Positions 10,963 to 22,182 of a stretch of 64,000 bases of DNA are shown piece by piece; position 1 is the first letter of the stretch, and every line of letters starts with the position of its first letter. Both the position numbers and the translations under genes were made by a program. The notes below the pieces were generated by a model that was given only the letters and a program-made list of their open reading frames with translations, was not told the DNA's origin and ran no database searches. The DNA comes from Erigeron canadensis (lineage: Eukaryota > Streptophyta > Magnoliopsida > Asterales > Asteraceae): contig NC_057765.1 in the NCBI RefSeq assembly GCF_010389155.1, forward strand, positions 8,184,001-8,248,000, read 5' to 3'.

Positions 10963-13833
10963 AATGATAACAATAATTTAAGTTCATAATATATTGAATT
11001 TCATAAAAGTGATGATCTTTAAAAATAAAAAACGTGTTACCTGGTATAGGAGAAGGTCGAACCTTTTGGTAGTCAGACTTTTTTTTTTTGGTTTGGTTGT
11101 AGGTTTTTTTTTTTTTCTGACAATATGTGAGGGTTATTTCCTAGGTTATATATATATAATATATAATATATATAATTTTTGGAAGACTTTTAAGTATAAA
11201 AAAATTATTCTATTAATAATAAGGTCGGCATTTAGATTTAATAATTATTAAAAAAATTAGAGAATTAATGTGGATGGAGCTTTAACATCAAGGAGGGGGA
11301 TTAAGGGTGCCAAATGTACCCCCAACTCCCTCTTTTAATTATATTATTATAAATACCATCTTAAAATATACACATGTTAGGAAAATTATGATTTCTGTCA
11401 CTGAATTTGACACGATTTATACCTTTCATCTTTGAAGTAAAAAATAGCAAAGAAAATCTAATGTTCACAATTTTTGCAGTTTTTGTTCCCGCGACTTAAT
11501 ACGTTACTATACTTTAAGTTGCTTCGCGTATGATACTTCAGGGCAAGAAAGTCTTTGACATTTTTTGTAAGTGTAAATTGCAGTTTTTGCCTCTCAATTT
11601 GTAAAAATTTGCAAGTTTTCATCCAATGAATAAAAAAATATTCTTTGTATGATTTTTTCAAAAAACCTTCTTATCAAAAAAATTTGATTTTCTTCCTTTT
11701 TTAAAAGGTTTCTTTGAATTTTCTTTTTCAAAAGTTAGTTTTATATTCATTGAAAGATTTTTTTGTTTTAAATTTTCAAAGTTTTTATTTTTTAAGTTTG
11801 ACCTCAAATATATTTTTATTAGTTATATTATGTTTGATGAAAATTATTACCAAATAAATATATGGATAAGAATTCGGCAACATCTTTTCTCCATTTTCGT
11901 TTATTATATTGTTATTATTTCTAATTTATGTAATATAATCAGAAATTAATAAGAAATTATCTGACTATATCAAATATAATTTTTTAAAATATTAATCTTA
12001 TAAAAATGGTTATTTGCATTAGTTAATAATATTAAAAAATGAACATATAAAACAATAATAAACTATAAAATAATTAAACCATATAAGGTTTTTTTTTTGT
12101 TGTGAGATGATAAAACTAATTTCTGAAATGATAAAATTATGAATAATATTTCAAACAAATAATATAACAAAAAAGAAGGAAACAAAATCTTCTTAAAATA
12201 TATGTTTTTTTCAAAATGTCATAAAATGATTATAATTTATCCAAGAAATGAAAATACAAATTTTGACAACTTGAGGAATGAAAAATGCAACTTAACTTGC
12301 GAACAATGTAGAAAGATTTTATTGCTCTCACGTGTTACTCACGTGAAACAACTTAACGGTAGAAAAGTAATGTTCTTAGTTGTGATGACGAAAATCGAAA
12401 AAATCGTCAACTTTAGGAATTTTTTTGCCATTTTTTCGAGATATGAATCGTGTAAAATTTAAGGACAAAACTTGTAATTTTCCCTGGCTATGAAAGGTGG
12501 GCAGTGTGTCGATTTTTAAGTGATTAATAAATAGCTTCTAGAGTAAGGTGTATAATTATCGTTGTGTGATAAAAATATGTGATACATGTTTTGAATGTAA
12601 AGTGATTTTCATTTTGTATGTATTTGTCTCATGTTTTTTTTTTAATTGATTTAATTACCTAATCAATTCTCAATTTTTTTTTTACATGTATACATGCATA
12701 TTCTTTCGAGGTCATTAAAGTCTCTTGTGTCATTGTGTGTTAACCCGCACTTGTCGAATGTCGATCTTGGCTACTAAGTAAGGCTGTAAACGAACTGAAC
12801 AGTTCACAAACAGTTCATGAATCGTTCGCCGAGAAGTTCGTTCGTGTTCGTTCGTTTAGTTAAATGAACGAACATGAACAAAGCTCTCGTTCGTTCATTT
12901 TCGTTCGTGAACATTCGATAATCTGTTTGTGAACGTTCGTTCATTTATGTTCATGAACCGTCGTTCGTGAACAATAACTTGTTTATGTTCTTGAACATTT
13001 GTTCGTTATGTTCATTTACAAATATAAATATTTTCTTTATAATATATATATATATTATTAATACCTAACTATTTAAGAAAAAGTTTAAATAAAAATACTT
13101 GAATTATAAATATTTCGCTCATTTGTGTTCTTTCATTAGTGTTCATTCGTTTGTGTTCGTGAACAGTCGTTCATGAACACAAACGAACGAACACGAACAA
13201 GTCATTTTGTTCGTTTATTTGTTCGTGAACTGTTCGTTAAGTTAAACGAACGAACATGAACAAGGTCACGTTCGTGTTCGTTTGGTTCGTTTACAGCTCT
13301 ACTACCAAGTGAAGGTCTCCTATATATGTAAGACGAATTTTTTTACATAGAATAAGCCCATAAGGCCATAATGGTTGGACTAGATCTAAGTAAAGTGGGC
13401 GACCTTCAAAAATCTAATTTTCCGAACGACCCAACCATTACTTTTATCTTTTTATAATTTTATTTAACATTAACATTTGTAGGTAGTTATTGTTATTGAT
13501 ATAACATTTGTCGTCATTTCTAATAACTTGTCTCCATAAAAGATAAATTCCTTAAGCTAGTTTTTGGGGCCGTACTTTGTGAACCTTATACAAACAAAAA
13601 TCATTTCGAACTTAGCGTTCTTATAATATGTAATATATCTATATTGATGTTTTCCAGATAACTACTTGAGTGAGGTATGCAACAAGGGATTGTTGGATTG
13701 TGTACAAAGATTCAAGAAAGCAGGAAGCAGAACATTTAAAGGAAACACATGTGATGTTAATGATGTCACAACCACCATTAGTGCTGTTATGGATGCTGCA
13801 GTTCTTGCGGGAAGATATATTCATAAACCATAA
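6568..13833 (+). CDS. PLA2-ALPHA: secretory phospholipase A2, PLA2-alpha type (4 exons)
   Basis: Exons: 6568-6681, 7170-7212, 7319-7444, 13658-13833; 459 coding bases, 152 residues, against about 148 in Arabidopsis PLA2-alpha. All junctions are GT/AG (gtaagt, gtatac and gtgagt donors) and the phases fit. The enzyme hydrolyses the sn-2 ester of phospholipids with calcium, giving a free fatty acid and a lysophospholipid. Residues 1 to about 25 form a signal peptide (hydrophobic, ending SISLFA), so it is exported through the secretory pathway. Exon 3 carries the calcium loop YGKYCG...YSGCPGEKPCDELD and the catalytic helix DACCMKHDAC with the His-Asp dyad. The mature part has 12 cysteines, the usual plant number (six disulfides). 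The C-terminus GRYIHKP resembles the KxLKKP end of the family. The ATG at 6568 is preferred to an upstream in-frame TTG. Intron 3 is 6213 bp because of transposon insertions. The gene is convergent with the HKT gene to its right. Identity is near certain; exon 2 (43 bases) is the least certain join. Confidence 0.93.
7445..10356. other. intron 3 of the phospholipase gene, left part
   Basis: Extremely AT-rich intron DNA with poly-A and poly-T runs and no recognisable gene. A frame at 9784-10110 (108 codons, rich in K, N and R) has no motif I know and sits next to a slightly more GC-rich block (9540-9720) of unknown origin. I treat it as chance or an old repeat. Confidence 0.5.
10357..11346 (-). 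mobile_element. Helitron-like element, family with gagcacTA end
   Basis: Read on the - strand it starts near 11346 with the same head as the copies at 24486, 55940 and 59506 (aaaagagggagttgggggta, then cacccttaatccccctcc) and ends near 10357 with cctgagcactaata. The centre shares with them gttaactaaagttgg-like and attaagttgtgatattgg-like blocks. The terminal hairpin, normally cccgtcca...ggacggg, is decayed here. It lies inside intron 3 of the phospholipase gene, antisense to it. No coding capacity. Confidence 0.6.
10898..10965. repeat. compound (TAA)n / (ATG)n microsatellite
   Basis: About ten TAA repeats pass directly into about eleven ATG repeats, inside the Helitron-like element in intron 3. 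It is likely length-polymorphic. Confidence 0.9.
11388..12486. mobile_element. probable non-autonomous Mutator-like element, long degenerate inverted repeats
   Basis: The left end (ggaaaattatgatttctgtc, then ttgacacgatttatacctt) is matched by the reverse complement of the right end (ggaaaattacaagttttgtc, then tttacacgattcatatct). Similarity continues weakly for about 250 bases inwards. Long subterminal inverted repeats of this type are usual in Mutator-like elements. I find no convincing 9-bp target duplication. The interior is AT-rich and non-coding. It lies in phospholipase intron 3. Confidence 0.45.
12779..13301. mobile_element. hAT-like non-autonomous element rich in gttcgttcg
   Basis: The ends are inverted: taaggctgtaaacgaac on the left against tagagctgtaaacgaacc read inward from the right. 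Arrays of gttcgtgaac/gttcgttc fill both arms and pair with each other, leaving an AT-rich loop near 13020-13100. The flanks ctactaag (12771-12778) and ctaccaag (13302-13309) match at 7 of 8 positions, as expected for a hAT 8-bp duplication. It lies in phospholipase intron 3, about 360 bases before exon 4. Confidence 0.7.
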
Positions 13834-14792
13834 TTGGCTTCAAAACCTCACTATATATCCAAGTATGAGGCCCATCGGTCTAGTGCCTTGTAACGATTGG
13901 CCCATGTTGTGATGACCCTGGAATGGACTAGACTTAACTAAGTTCATTAATATTTAATTCTTTTATAACTATATAATCAATCTACTTTACAACGATAGAT
14001 TTTATTTGGAGTAGCATTGAAACGCACAAGACTTCAGTGAATGGGCCGATGGGCCCTAATGCCTGGTTTGGGCCCTATTATCTTTTTGCCTAAAGATTTT
14101 AGCCAAAGCTAAATTAAAATATGTTCGAACTAAAAAGTTATATAAACATGAATAAACTGTTGGACAGAACTATAAACTAGTTTATTACTATATTTTTATA
14201 GATTATAATTTTGGTAAATTATTATTATTTTTTCGTTTTTTGTGCTTGCTTTGGTTTAAATGACAGCACATTAAACAATTTTTGTTCCTGCCACTAAGCA
14301 AGTTGCCAACTATCCTCTAACTTGCTAATTTCCCTCCAGAACTGCTTTATTTTAAAAAAAATATATAAACGTGTTATTGCATATTTCTATCAAGATTATG
14401 TGCTATCTATACAGTGACGGCTTAAGGTTTTTTGAGGCCTCAAACGGTATCAATTTTTGAGGCCTGATTCATTACCATATAAATTAGAGTAAAAGAGAAA
14501 AACAAAAAAAAAAGTAACTTGATTTTTATTATAAACTATATGTGTCTACCTCTGTACCTATATGAAAAGGTCACATGTACTTTTCGACTCTTAGAATGAA
14601 GGAAATATAACATGACTCAACTAATTGATAAAACAGAACATGAAAAATGAAGTCAAGAAAAAGGCCAATTCATTATTCAGTATTAACAATAATTCCAACC
14701 TAAACAATGAATAATGTATCACACACATAACATATTCATTTTATTTGTACACAATCATATAGTTAGAGGACACAAAGTTACATAATTGCTTG
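13834..14792. other. convergent intergenic region, 3' ends of phospholipase and HKT genes
   Basis: Only 959 bases separate two stop codons facing each other. It must hold both 3' untranslated regions and polyadenylation signals; AATAAA-like strings are too common in this AT-rich DNA to choose one. No other gene or clear repeat is seen. Confidence 0.5.
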
Positions 14793-17700
14793 TCATAAGA
14801 GTTTCCATGCCTTGCCTCCGTTCAAGTTAAACTTTTTCAACCTACCAAAAATCATAACGACAATCAACACTAGCTTTCCTTGATCACTCCATTTTCCTGA
14901 AAAACCATACCACTTGTTTTCACAGTTTCCATCTCGATATAGCCGGCGATCGCAGCTATAGCCTGTTGAGAATCCGACGTTTCCATATGCACTGCCACAA
15001 ATTAAAATCCAACATTATTCCATGTAGATAGTTAGAACTTTAAACTAAAACAATAAAGATAACTTAATACGAAGTAAATGATTCAATTATTCAAGAAATT
15101 GATCGTGTAAATAATTGCTATATATTATGTTAATTTGTTGGACAATACCCGGGTAACATAATTAGTTGGAATAAAAAGTGAATATAAAATTTTGTCCGAT
15201 ATATTATAAGGTCCAATTAGAATATTAAGCGTAAGCAACAATTTCTGTATAGTAAGCATCGAAAAATTCTGATTCCTTCAAACTTTTCATGAACTTTCAC
15301 TTACTTATTATAGTATTATCTTTCCTTGAGAAAAACATTCGCATACCACATCGCCCTCTCTAATGGGACATTTTGAACCTTTAGAAATAACGGAATGTTC
15401 AAGATAATAAACAATATTGGTAGGAGGAGACCCTTTTGACTAAAGTGAATTTTCAAGATATAATTAAATATTATTACTAATAATTAAAGAGATCATCTAC
15501 AAAAAAAGTTGGAACAAATAATGGGTAATTATTCGCAGAGAGGGTCGATCGGCTCCATTTGCATATATTTTTTTTTATCCAAAACATACTTAATTTTAAA
15601 CTACTTCGAATGTTTAAGATGAACCAAATTTGATGCAACGGTTTTAGGTTAACTTAGCTAATAAAGCATATATGGCCATTTGGGTATAGTAATGATGTTC
15701 TCTACTAAGTCCTAATAAAGCCTCATAATAAATCAAAAGACAATATTATAAGATTAATCAATAGATTCCACATATCGTGAGCTTGTGGTATTAAGAGATT
15801 TATAGATAACCAACCATCAATAAATCATTGATATTTGAGGGAACAATTGCAGAGTCTGAAATTTTGAAATAATTACTGGGGTTGTCTTCCGGAGTTAAGC
15901 GATGAGTTGGGTAAGCTTAAAACTTAAAAGTCTTGAATTTAAATATTGGTGTTATCAAAATACTGACATGACTAGAGATAACGTCTTTTTTTAAGAATAA
16001 GTTTTCCTTGGACATGAAGGTGGTTATATAAAAAGACAACACCGGTGAACCCAAATTTATCGTTAGAAAATATAGGGAAACATTTCAGGAGGAAATTAAT
16101 ATGGCTCACCATATATAATTTCAAGTTCATTTCAATAAAAGAGATAGAGATTAATTAATGATACCTTATGACTTCAATCACAATGTTCAAAACATTGAAG
16201 TTGAGAGGATCTTTAACCATGTGTTTCCTCTCTGTTATGCAAACAAGTATGATGAAGATCGTCAAATATGAGAGTTGTGAGAAGATTAAGTTCTCTTTAA
16301 CTTTGCTGCTTATTTTACTCCCTTGTTCACAACTCTCTTCCGCTATTGGTAGGAAAGTGGTATATGGTGGAAGATACCTACAAAATTAATCATAAAAATG
16401 CCTTAGTTTTAACCATCTATAGTCTGTCTTTAAAATTTTTATATTCAAATAACATTAGTTGCATTGATCATCAATAATCAATCAATCAATAACTTTTCAA
16501 GGGATTAATCACGGGAACATCAATATACTTTTCCATTTGTACACGGTTACTCATCATACTTTTTTAATGATGAGGTTTACCCACATACTCTTTTTTTTGT
16601 ACACGGTTGACCCAAAGTTGACCGATTTACCTGCGATAGTCGGTAATATTGGTCAACCGTGTACAAAAAAAAAAGTACGTGAGTAAACCTCATCAATAAA
16701 AAAAGTATAATGGGCAACCGTGTACAAATGGGAAAATACATTGTTCTTCCGTGATTAATCCCTTTTTTTAATGGTAACTAATAGAATACGTCCTTAACCA
16801 TTCAGGGTCCAGTCAAACCAAGATAGTTGAGTTGTTTTAACCGGGCCGCATTATAAGTATGCATTTTAGAAAAAACCCAATAGGCCCAGCCCATCGAATG
16901 GGGTTAACAAAGATTAAACCTTCACCTTTTGGGCAAAGCCTGATTGTCTAGTCGGTTACTTCTTTGATTATTTACTAATCAATCAATCAATAATAATAGG
17001 GAAGTGATATTAGTACTACAATAATAGATGAATTAACCACAACTTTGCATCACATATTTATACATTATACAGCGAAGGTTATATATTGTGGTAGATTTAT
17101 CTATTTATATGGTACATTTATCAATTCCTACATGGGTATTACTTTATGGACACATTATGGGAGTTGCCAAATAAATTATTTACAGTAAATATATAAAACA
17201 AACATCACAAAGTAAAAACTGATGGTTCGGCCTTCGTTGATGAAGTTTTTTCTTGTGTCTTTAGTGTTATAATTGGCACAAGTTTTTTCAACTTTTTTGC
17301 AAACTTCGCAGCTAAAGCCTCGAGTAGGATCTAGATGTGTAATTGTTGTATTCTAGATTGTTTGTATTGTACTTTTTGACCGCTAGCATATTGCTAGTTG
17401 GTTGTAGTTTATTTAATAAGAAAAAAATGTCGTTCCAAAAAAAAGGAAAATGCTAAATGAAACCCTTAGGGCTTTACTTAACGTGCATAAAAAGGTTGTA
17501 CGTTTTTATATCAAAAGTTCAGCCCCTGATTTTTATGGTAAGTGTACAACTATTTAATGCACCTTAACGAAAGCGCTAAGGGCTTTGTTTAGCAAAACAA
17601 AACAAAAAAAATAATAATAAGTTCTTTATTATATATGTATAGATCTTTACTATTTACTTCCATCTAAACATGTTAGTTGGTCGAAAAATGATGCTTATGT

Positions 17701-19144
17701 TGACCAGTATTCCTTTTGAAGTGTAAATTAGATCTAGGGACCAACTTCTACATAATGCTTTGGTGCATCAATTCTTAAATGGAAGTTATTTCAACACATT
17801 ATATCCTGATTCTGATGATACCTTTAATTTATGAGATGTTGTACTGTACTTATAATTTAATATGATTGTACCTTTTCTCAAAAACAAAGTTTAGTTGATA
17901 CCTCAATTGTAATCAAAAGCAGTTGTTAATAATATTATCAATGGAGAAAGAGAGACTAACATCATTACGACGAACAAAACCAATACAGCAGCGCTGACCG
18001 TGGAGAGGTCAACTATTGATTCACCGGTGTGTCGTGTGTTCACTGTCTGAAACAAACTTCCAACAAATTTTTGGTAGACATTTAGGCCTTCCAAAGAGAC
18101 AGAATTCCACTCCATGGACGAAAACAGAACAAATTGCACCAAGATAATAGCTAAGACCGTGATCACAAGAAGGGACGAATGTATGTAAGAAAGAAGATGA
18201 TGGTAACCAACTAATTTAGAGTTCTTTAACAAGTAGCTAGTTTCGGCCTTGTTAGTGAATTTTCCAATGACCCATATCGAAAACCTTAAAAAAGGAGGGT
18301 ACAAAGTGTTGCCTAAAAGGACTTGAGGAATGAGAATTAACAACAAACCAGAATTTTTGATGAAAGGAATCATGTTTTCCTTAGTTGGAACAAAGCCACA
18401 ATTAGCAAAGGTTGAAACTATGGTAAAGATGGAGAAAATGAGTGCATTTAGACCCTTTTGCTTGAGTACATTTTTGGCACTAGAAATGACATTTAAGTAT
18501 ATCAAAACTGAGACCACACCCAAAAATTGGACTAATACTAGGTACAAGAATACTACAAGGCACAAAAACTTGAAGGATTTGTACTTCAAATCTTCCATAT
18601 CGACATCGGATGATGTAGAGACAGTTTCACAACAAAAACTATTAGCTTTTGAACTTTTTAAGTCACTGATTGTTATGTAATTTAGCTCCATATTATCTTC
18701 AAAGCAAGATTGTTTGTTGATGTAACTTATAGAAGGATCAAGTTTGTTACCATCTTTAGGAGAAACCTTTAGAAAGAACTTACGAATGTAGAGTGCAATC
18801 ATTGAAAGGAAAACCTCACCACCAATAAACATAAGAATTGTCAAAATGACAAGTTGTGAATTAGAGAAAACCTCCATTTCTATAGTTGACATGCTAGAAA
18901 CGGTAGCGGCTGAGACTGACATGAAGAATAGGTCCAAGTTCTTAGGGATGAAAGTGTTAGAATTTGTATCTAATGAATGCAGGACAAGAAATCCTAATGA
19001 CGAAATAAAGAGAAAATAGAACAATTCTAATGAAAATCGATTTCCACGAAGATGAAACCATGTGAATCGACAAAAACATGAACAACTACAAAGTTGTTCT
19101 AGTCTCTTGCCTATATAGGAAAATAGTGGCATGAGTTTTGGCAC
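14793..19144 (-). CDS. HKT1: HKT1-type sodium transporter, class I (3 exons, complete)
   Basis: Exons in transcript order: 19144-17961, 16377-16165, 14991-14793; 1596 coding bases, 531 residues (Arabidopsis HKT1 has 506). Junctions are GT/AG: donor at|gttagt, acceptor tgtag|gtatct, donor aag|gtatc, acceptor ggcag|tgcat. HKT proteins are four-repeat (TM-pore loop-TM) plasma-membrane cation transporters; class I members carry sodium and unload it from the xylem. Pore loop 1 reads [18 protein letters not shown] with Ser84 at the selectivity position, the class I signature (Ser-Gly-Gly-Gly). Loop 2 is [11 protein letters not shown] (Gly250), loop 3 [14 protein letters not shown] (Gly374), loop 4 [14 protein letters not shown] (Gly472). 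Exon 2 begins [11 protein letters not shown] and exon 3 ends GGKAWKLL, as in the family. Residues 140-185 form the usual variable cytoplasmic loop. The N-terminus is odd: CSCSCFC at residues 19-25. Start ATG 19144 is the first in frame; Met5 is an alternative. Intron 1 holds a MITE (16499-16765). Sodium selectivity is predicted, not shown. Confidence 0.95.
16499..16765. mobile_element. palindromic MITE in HKT intron 1
   Basis: The left end aagggattaatcacggg is the inverted counterpart of the right end ccgtgattaatccctt. Inner arms also pair: ttgtacacggttgacc against ggtcaaccgtgtacaa, and ggtttaccca with gtaaacctca. The unit is about 265 bp and non-coding. A clean target duplication is not visible, so the superfamily is unassigned. 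Confidence 0.75.
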
Positions 19145-19261
19145 GTAGAAGTTGCAAAAAAAAATGTATATGTGGAATTGAGAGGGAAGACTGAGTGATT
19201 TGATTCATAGTTTGGAGCTTTATACACAAAAGAAGTGATACTCTTAATGTATACACTGTTT

Positions 19262-19275
19262 GATACATTATATAT
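19262..19275 (-). promoter_or_regulatory. candidate TATA region of the first HKT gene
   Basis: On the - strand a tatatataatgtatc string lies about 120-130 bases before the ATG at 19144. It is plausible as a TATA box, but AT runs are common here. The palindromic MITE beginning at 19385 limits the undisturbed proximal promoter to about 240 bases. Confidence 0.3.
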
Positions 19276-19384
19276 ACACATATAACTAGTTTATACTGTA
19301 ACAGTTGTATACTTGTATGTTGTCGTGAACTAATAAAAACCACGATAGCTTGATCATTTTGCATAATTGTAGTAATAAAAACCA

Positions 19385-19770
19385 CACGACGGTAAGAACA
19401 CTTTTAAAATAATAACGGTGAGAACATTTAAAAACATCATTTTGATGCATTAAAAGTCGATAAAACTAACATAGTACATAACTTATTATCATTATTTAAG
19501 TGTTTTATAACACATTGATCCGTCGAAATAAAAAAAATCACGTTTTTTGTTAGATGCATCATTTTGATGAATATGCATCCAAGATGGATGCACAAAACAA
19601 AAAACATAATTTTTTCGATTTTGACAGACCAATGTGTTGTTAAACACTTAAATAATGATAATTAGTTATACATTATATTAGTTTTATAGACTTTTAATGC
19701 ATCAAAATGAAGTTTTTAAGTGTTCACACCGTATTCTTATTTTAAGGGTGTTCTAATTTGATTTGCCTCC
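19385..19770. mobile_element. palindromic MITE upstream of HKT gene (copy 1)
   Basis: Both arms contain the blocks aacggtgagaaca, cattttgatgcattaaaag and ttatttaagtgttt in opposite orientation around a centre near 19570-19590 (gatgcatcc...ggatgcaca). The unit is homologous over nearly its whole length to 56935-57325. Its inner end lies about 240 bp upstream of the HKT start codon, so it may form part of the promoter. Non-coding. Confidence 0.75.
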
Positions 19771-19772
19771 TA

Positions 19773-20016
19773 TCTATACTATCTTATAATAATTATCACT
19801 TTCTCTCTCATAAAAGTGTTAAATGTAAAATTACCATTTTACCATTGATAAATTAATTTACATCATCAATCCCTTATTTTCTAAAATATATCCACTACCC
19901 CTTTACATCAATTACATTAAATCAATTACTTACATCCACCACCAATAACAGTTTGTCACCACCACGACCGACGTCACCACCAAACCACCGCCGCATCGCG
20001 CCGGTACGATGCTAGT
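19773..20016 (+). mobile_element. short Helitron-like element (family with gcgcgg hairpin)
   Basis: It starts tctatactatcttataa and ends with a GC-rich hairpin region (ccgccgcatcgcgccggtac) followed by gatgctagt. The 5' TC, 3' subterminal hairpin and CTAG/T terminus are the Helitron pattern. Insertion is into AT-rich DNA, with no target duplication expected. It abuts the MITE that ends at 19770. Non-autonomous; about 244 bp. Confidence 0.65.
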
Positions 20017-20029
20017 ATATATATATATT

Positions 20030-20450
20030 CCTTATACAACATGTTGTCACCTCCTTAAAATTAAGAACTTGATATGCCTAAATTACCCCTATCTTTTATT
20101 CATTAGTTTGAATATCATCACCTAATATACATATAATATCCTTAAATGTCAATCACTCATTTTCTTCCCTCTCCTTAAATCTCAACCACTCATTTTTTTT
20201 TCTCTCCTCCATAAATCATTTTGTTCCAATAATTCATTCAAAAAATTTTATCTCAAAAACCGGCGTACATCGATAAATTAAAAAAGTTATATGGGTATTT
20301 TAGAGAGGTCATTCGATATATTTTCGATGAATTTTTAAATCCGAGAGTGAAGCCCGTACAACTAAGGCATTTGGCTATCACACTTTATGGCCTATCACCT
20401 CCACCATCACCGTCACGACATGCGGGTACTTTCTCTCGTATAAGTAATGG
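20030..20450 (+). mobile_element. second Helitron-like copy, homologous to 55504-55910
   Basis: The segment is the reverse complement of the region just right of the tandem array at 55 kb: shared blocks include the strings around ctcaaccactcattt, cgatatattttcgatgaattt and aaatccgag...gcccgtac, and the ctatcac...ccaccatcacc tract. It ends with a decayed version of the same GC-rich terminus (catgcgggtac). Boundaries are approximate. Confidence 0.5.
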
Positions 20451-20699
20451 TTATTCATTAAGACCCTCTCCCAAATATGACATATTCCTTACTTCCTCTT
20501 CATCACCACGTTAACGTTATATCACATCTTCTTACTAACACACAACAGCGGCCTTGAGAATTTTAACACCCTGGCCGAGCAAAGAACATTATGCCCTTAA
20601 CTTTAACCGAATTCAAATATATAAATAACTTTTTTTTATAAACGATAACTAGCATTATAACAAAAAAATTATATATGCATAATAAGAACATAATTTTAG

Positions 20700-21077
20700 A
20701 ATTACATACCAAGCTCTTTCAAACGCTTTAAAATATCTATAAGGTTATGAAGTTCATCAATTTGTGACTTGTCAAATAACTTCAATTCCATATAAAGTTC
20801 ATCAGCATCAATATCCAATTTTTCTTCAAACCTGAGTGCATTTTCAAGAAGGTGGCATGACAACTTAAGCTCTTTATCTTCAATTCCCCTCAAGTTATGT
20901 GGAAACAAAAAACAAACAATTTCTCATACTCTTTAAATTGCTCAAATATTGTCTTAAGTGAAAACGAGCTTGATCAACAATGTATAAGAAATAATTGACT
21001 CTAAAGTTCTCTTCGGATGTAAATGAAGTTTCTTGGCTACTTGAACTCTCATCGAACTGTATTCTCCATTGAATCAA
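20700..21077 (-). pseudogene. relic of hAT-type transposase (zinc finger MYM-type 1-like)
   Basis: Two overlapping - strand frames (21077-20895, then 20908-20702), shifted relative to each other, resemble consecutive parts of the plant proteins usually annotated zinc finger MYM-type protein 1-like, which derive from hAT transposases. Telling strings are FRVNYFLYIVDQ in the first and DIDADELYMELKLF in the second; both belong to the region before the hAT dimerisation domain. The frameshift and the loss of the N-terminal TTF-type zinc finger and C-terminal dimerisation region show that it is dead. Family assignment is from memory. Confidence 0.55.
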
Positions 21078-21149
21078 ACGCTTTTGTGGAAATATCAGAT
21101 CAATACCTTATTCACTAGCAATCTCCTTTGAATAACATATTATACATTT

Positions 21150-21180
<31 letters not shown>

Positions 21181-21835
21181 ATTTTAAAAGTTTATGCCCC
21201 TCAAAATTTATGTCCCGCCGGAAATCGGGTTCGCACACCTTCTAGGCCTCCCCTAGTAACACACCTCATGACACACTGTTGTCAATACTAACTCTTTATC
21301 GTTTCATCCTTACAATCGTATTATCTCGAATTAATTAAGCACATAATACACACACTGTCCAAGGCCCCGACCAGCTCATCCTCACACATTCACCTTGAGG
21401 GTGTGCTAATGTCTTCCCCCTGATATGAGGCGGCGAGACCACCATTACGAGGGGCTTAAGATTCTTTTGTGCCATTTGACTTAACACATGTCAAATCAAC
21501 ATCATTGCGTCAAGAGTTGAAGGTTGATGAGTGCACCCTTACTTTATTCGTTACTTATTGACCACAAAGACAACAAATTAACTTCTTGATACGGACTCAA
21601 GTGTAGAAGGGCAGATCCTTATATTTTTAGAGGCATAAAACTGTGAGAGTAAAGGTGATTCATTGAAGTAGTCATAACTTGAGGTACTCGATTTTAAATG
21701 TTTTTTACTTTTTTTTATCAGACTTTGTTGATGACCCCGTTTTCAGTCTACCGGTCTTTTGAGGCTCTTTCCAATTGTGCCATGCATTTTATATTCATGT
21801 AAACATCGGGAGATGATAAAATCATTAATATAATA
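21078..21835. other. intergenic, no gene recognised
   Basis: Begins with flank of the transposase relic, then an (AT)n microsatellite at about 21156-21180, then mixed sequence without a reading frame. A GC-richer patch at 21210-21460 has no motif I can name. Confidence 0.4.
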
Positions 21836-22182
21836 TGTTAAGAATCGATGATTCCATATTCACAGGATCGAACTCATAAGATTGAACAAGAAATTTGATT
21901 ATATTATAAACAACAAACCTGTTGTTTACATTGAATAAGACACACGAAAAACTAAAATACAAACTTCTATTTATAATTCTCTAATGATGGTTATTCATGA
22001 ACTGTTGTGTTGCTTCAAACCACCGTGACCTTTGCTATGAGAACACTAAACCGTTGCCTCCTTTTCAATCGTCATCCATCTGTTTGTAAGTCGCTGACTC
22101 TTTTCCTTTTAGGCCCAATTGACCCATTTACACATTAGTCCCTAAACTTTTAACAGCAAGACTTAAACAATTAAGTTCAACA
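21836..22182 (-). repeat. 3' LTR of the small LTR element
   Basis: This 347-bp direct repeat of 23322-23666 is clearly alignable throughout, for example ctgttgtgttgcttcaaacc, gagaacactaaaccgttgcc and cattagtccctaaactttta in both copies. Several substitutions separate the two LTRs, so the insertion is not recent. Confidence 0.85.

Noticed and set aside
13670..13912. Frame overlapping phospholipase exon 4
   Set aside because: Different frame from the conserved protein; the family match fixes the reading frame at 13658-13833.
18330..18680. 116-codon + strand frame
   Set aside because: Antisense shadow of exon 1 of the first HKT gene; no motif of its own.
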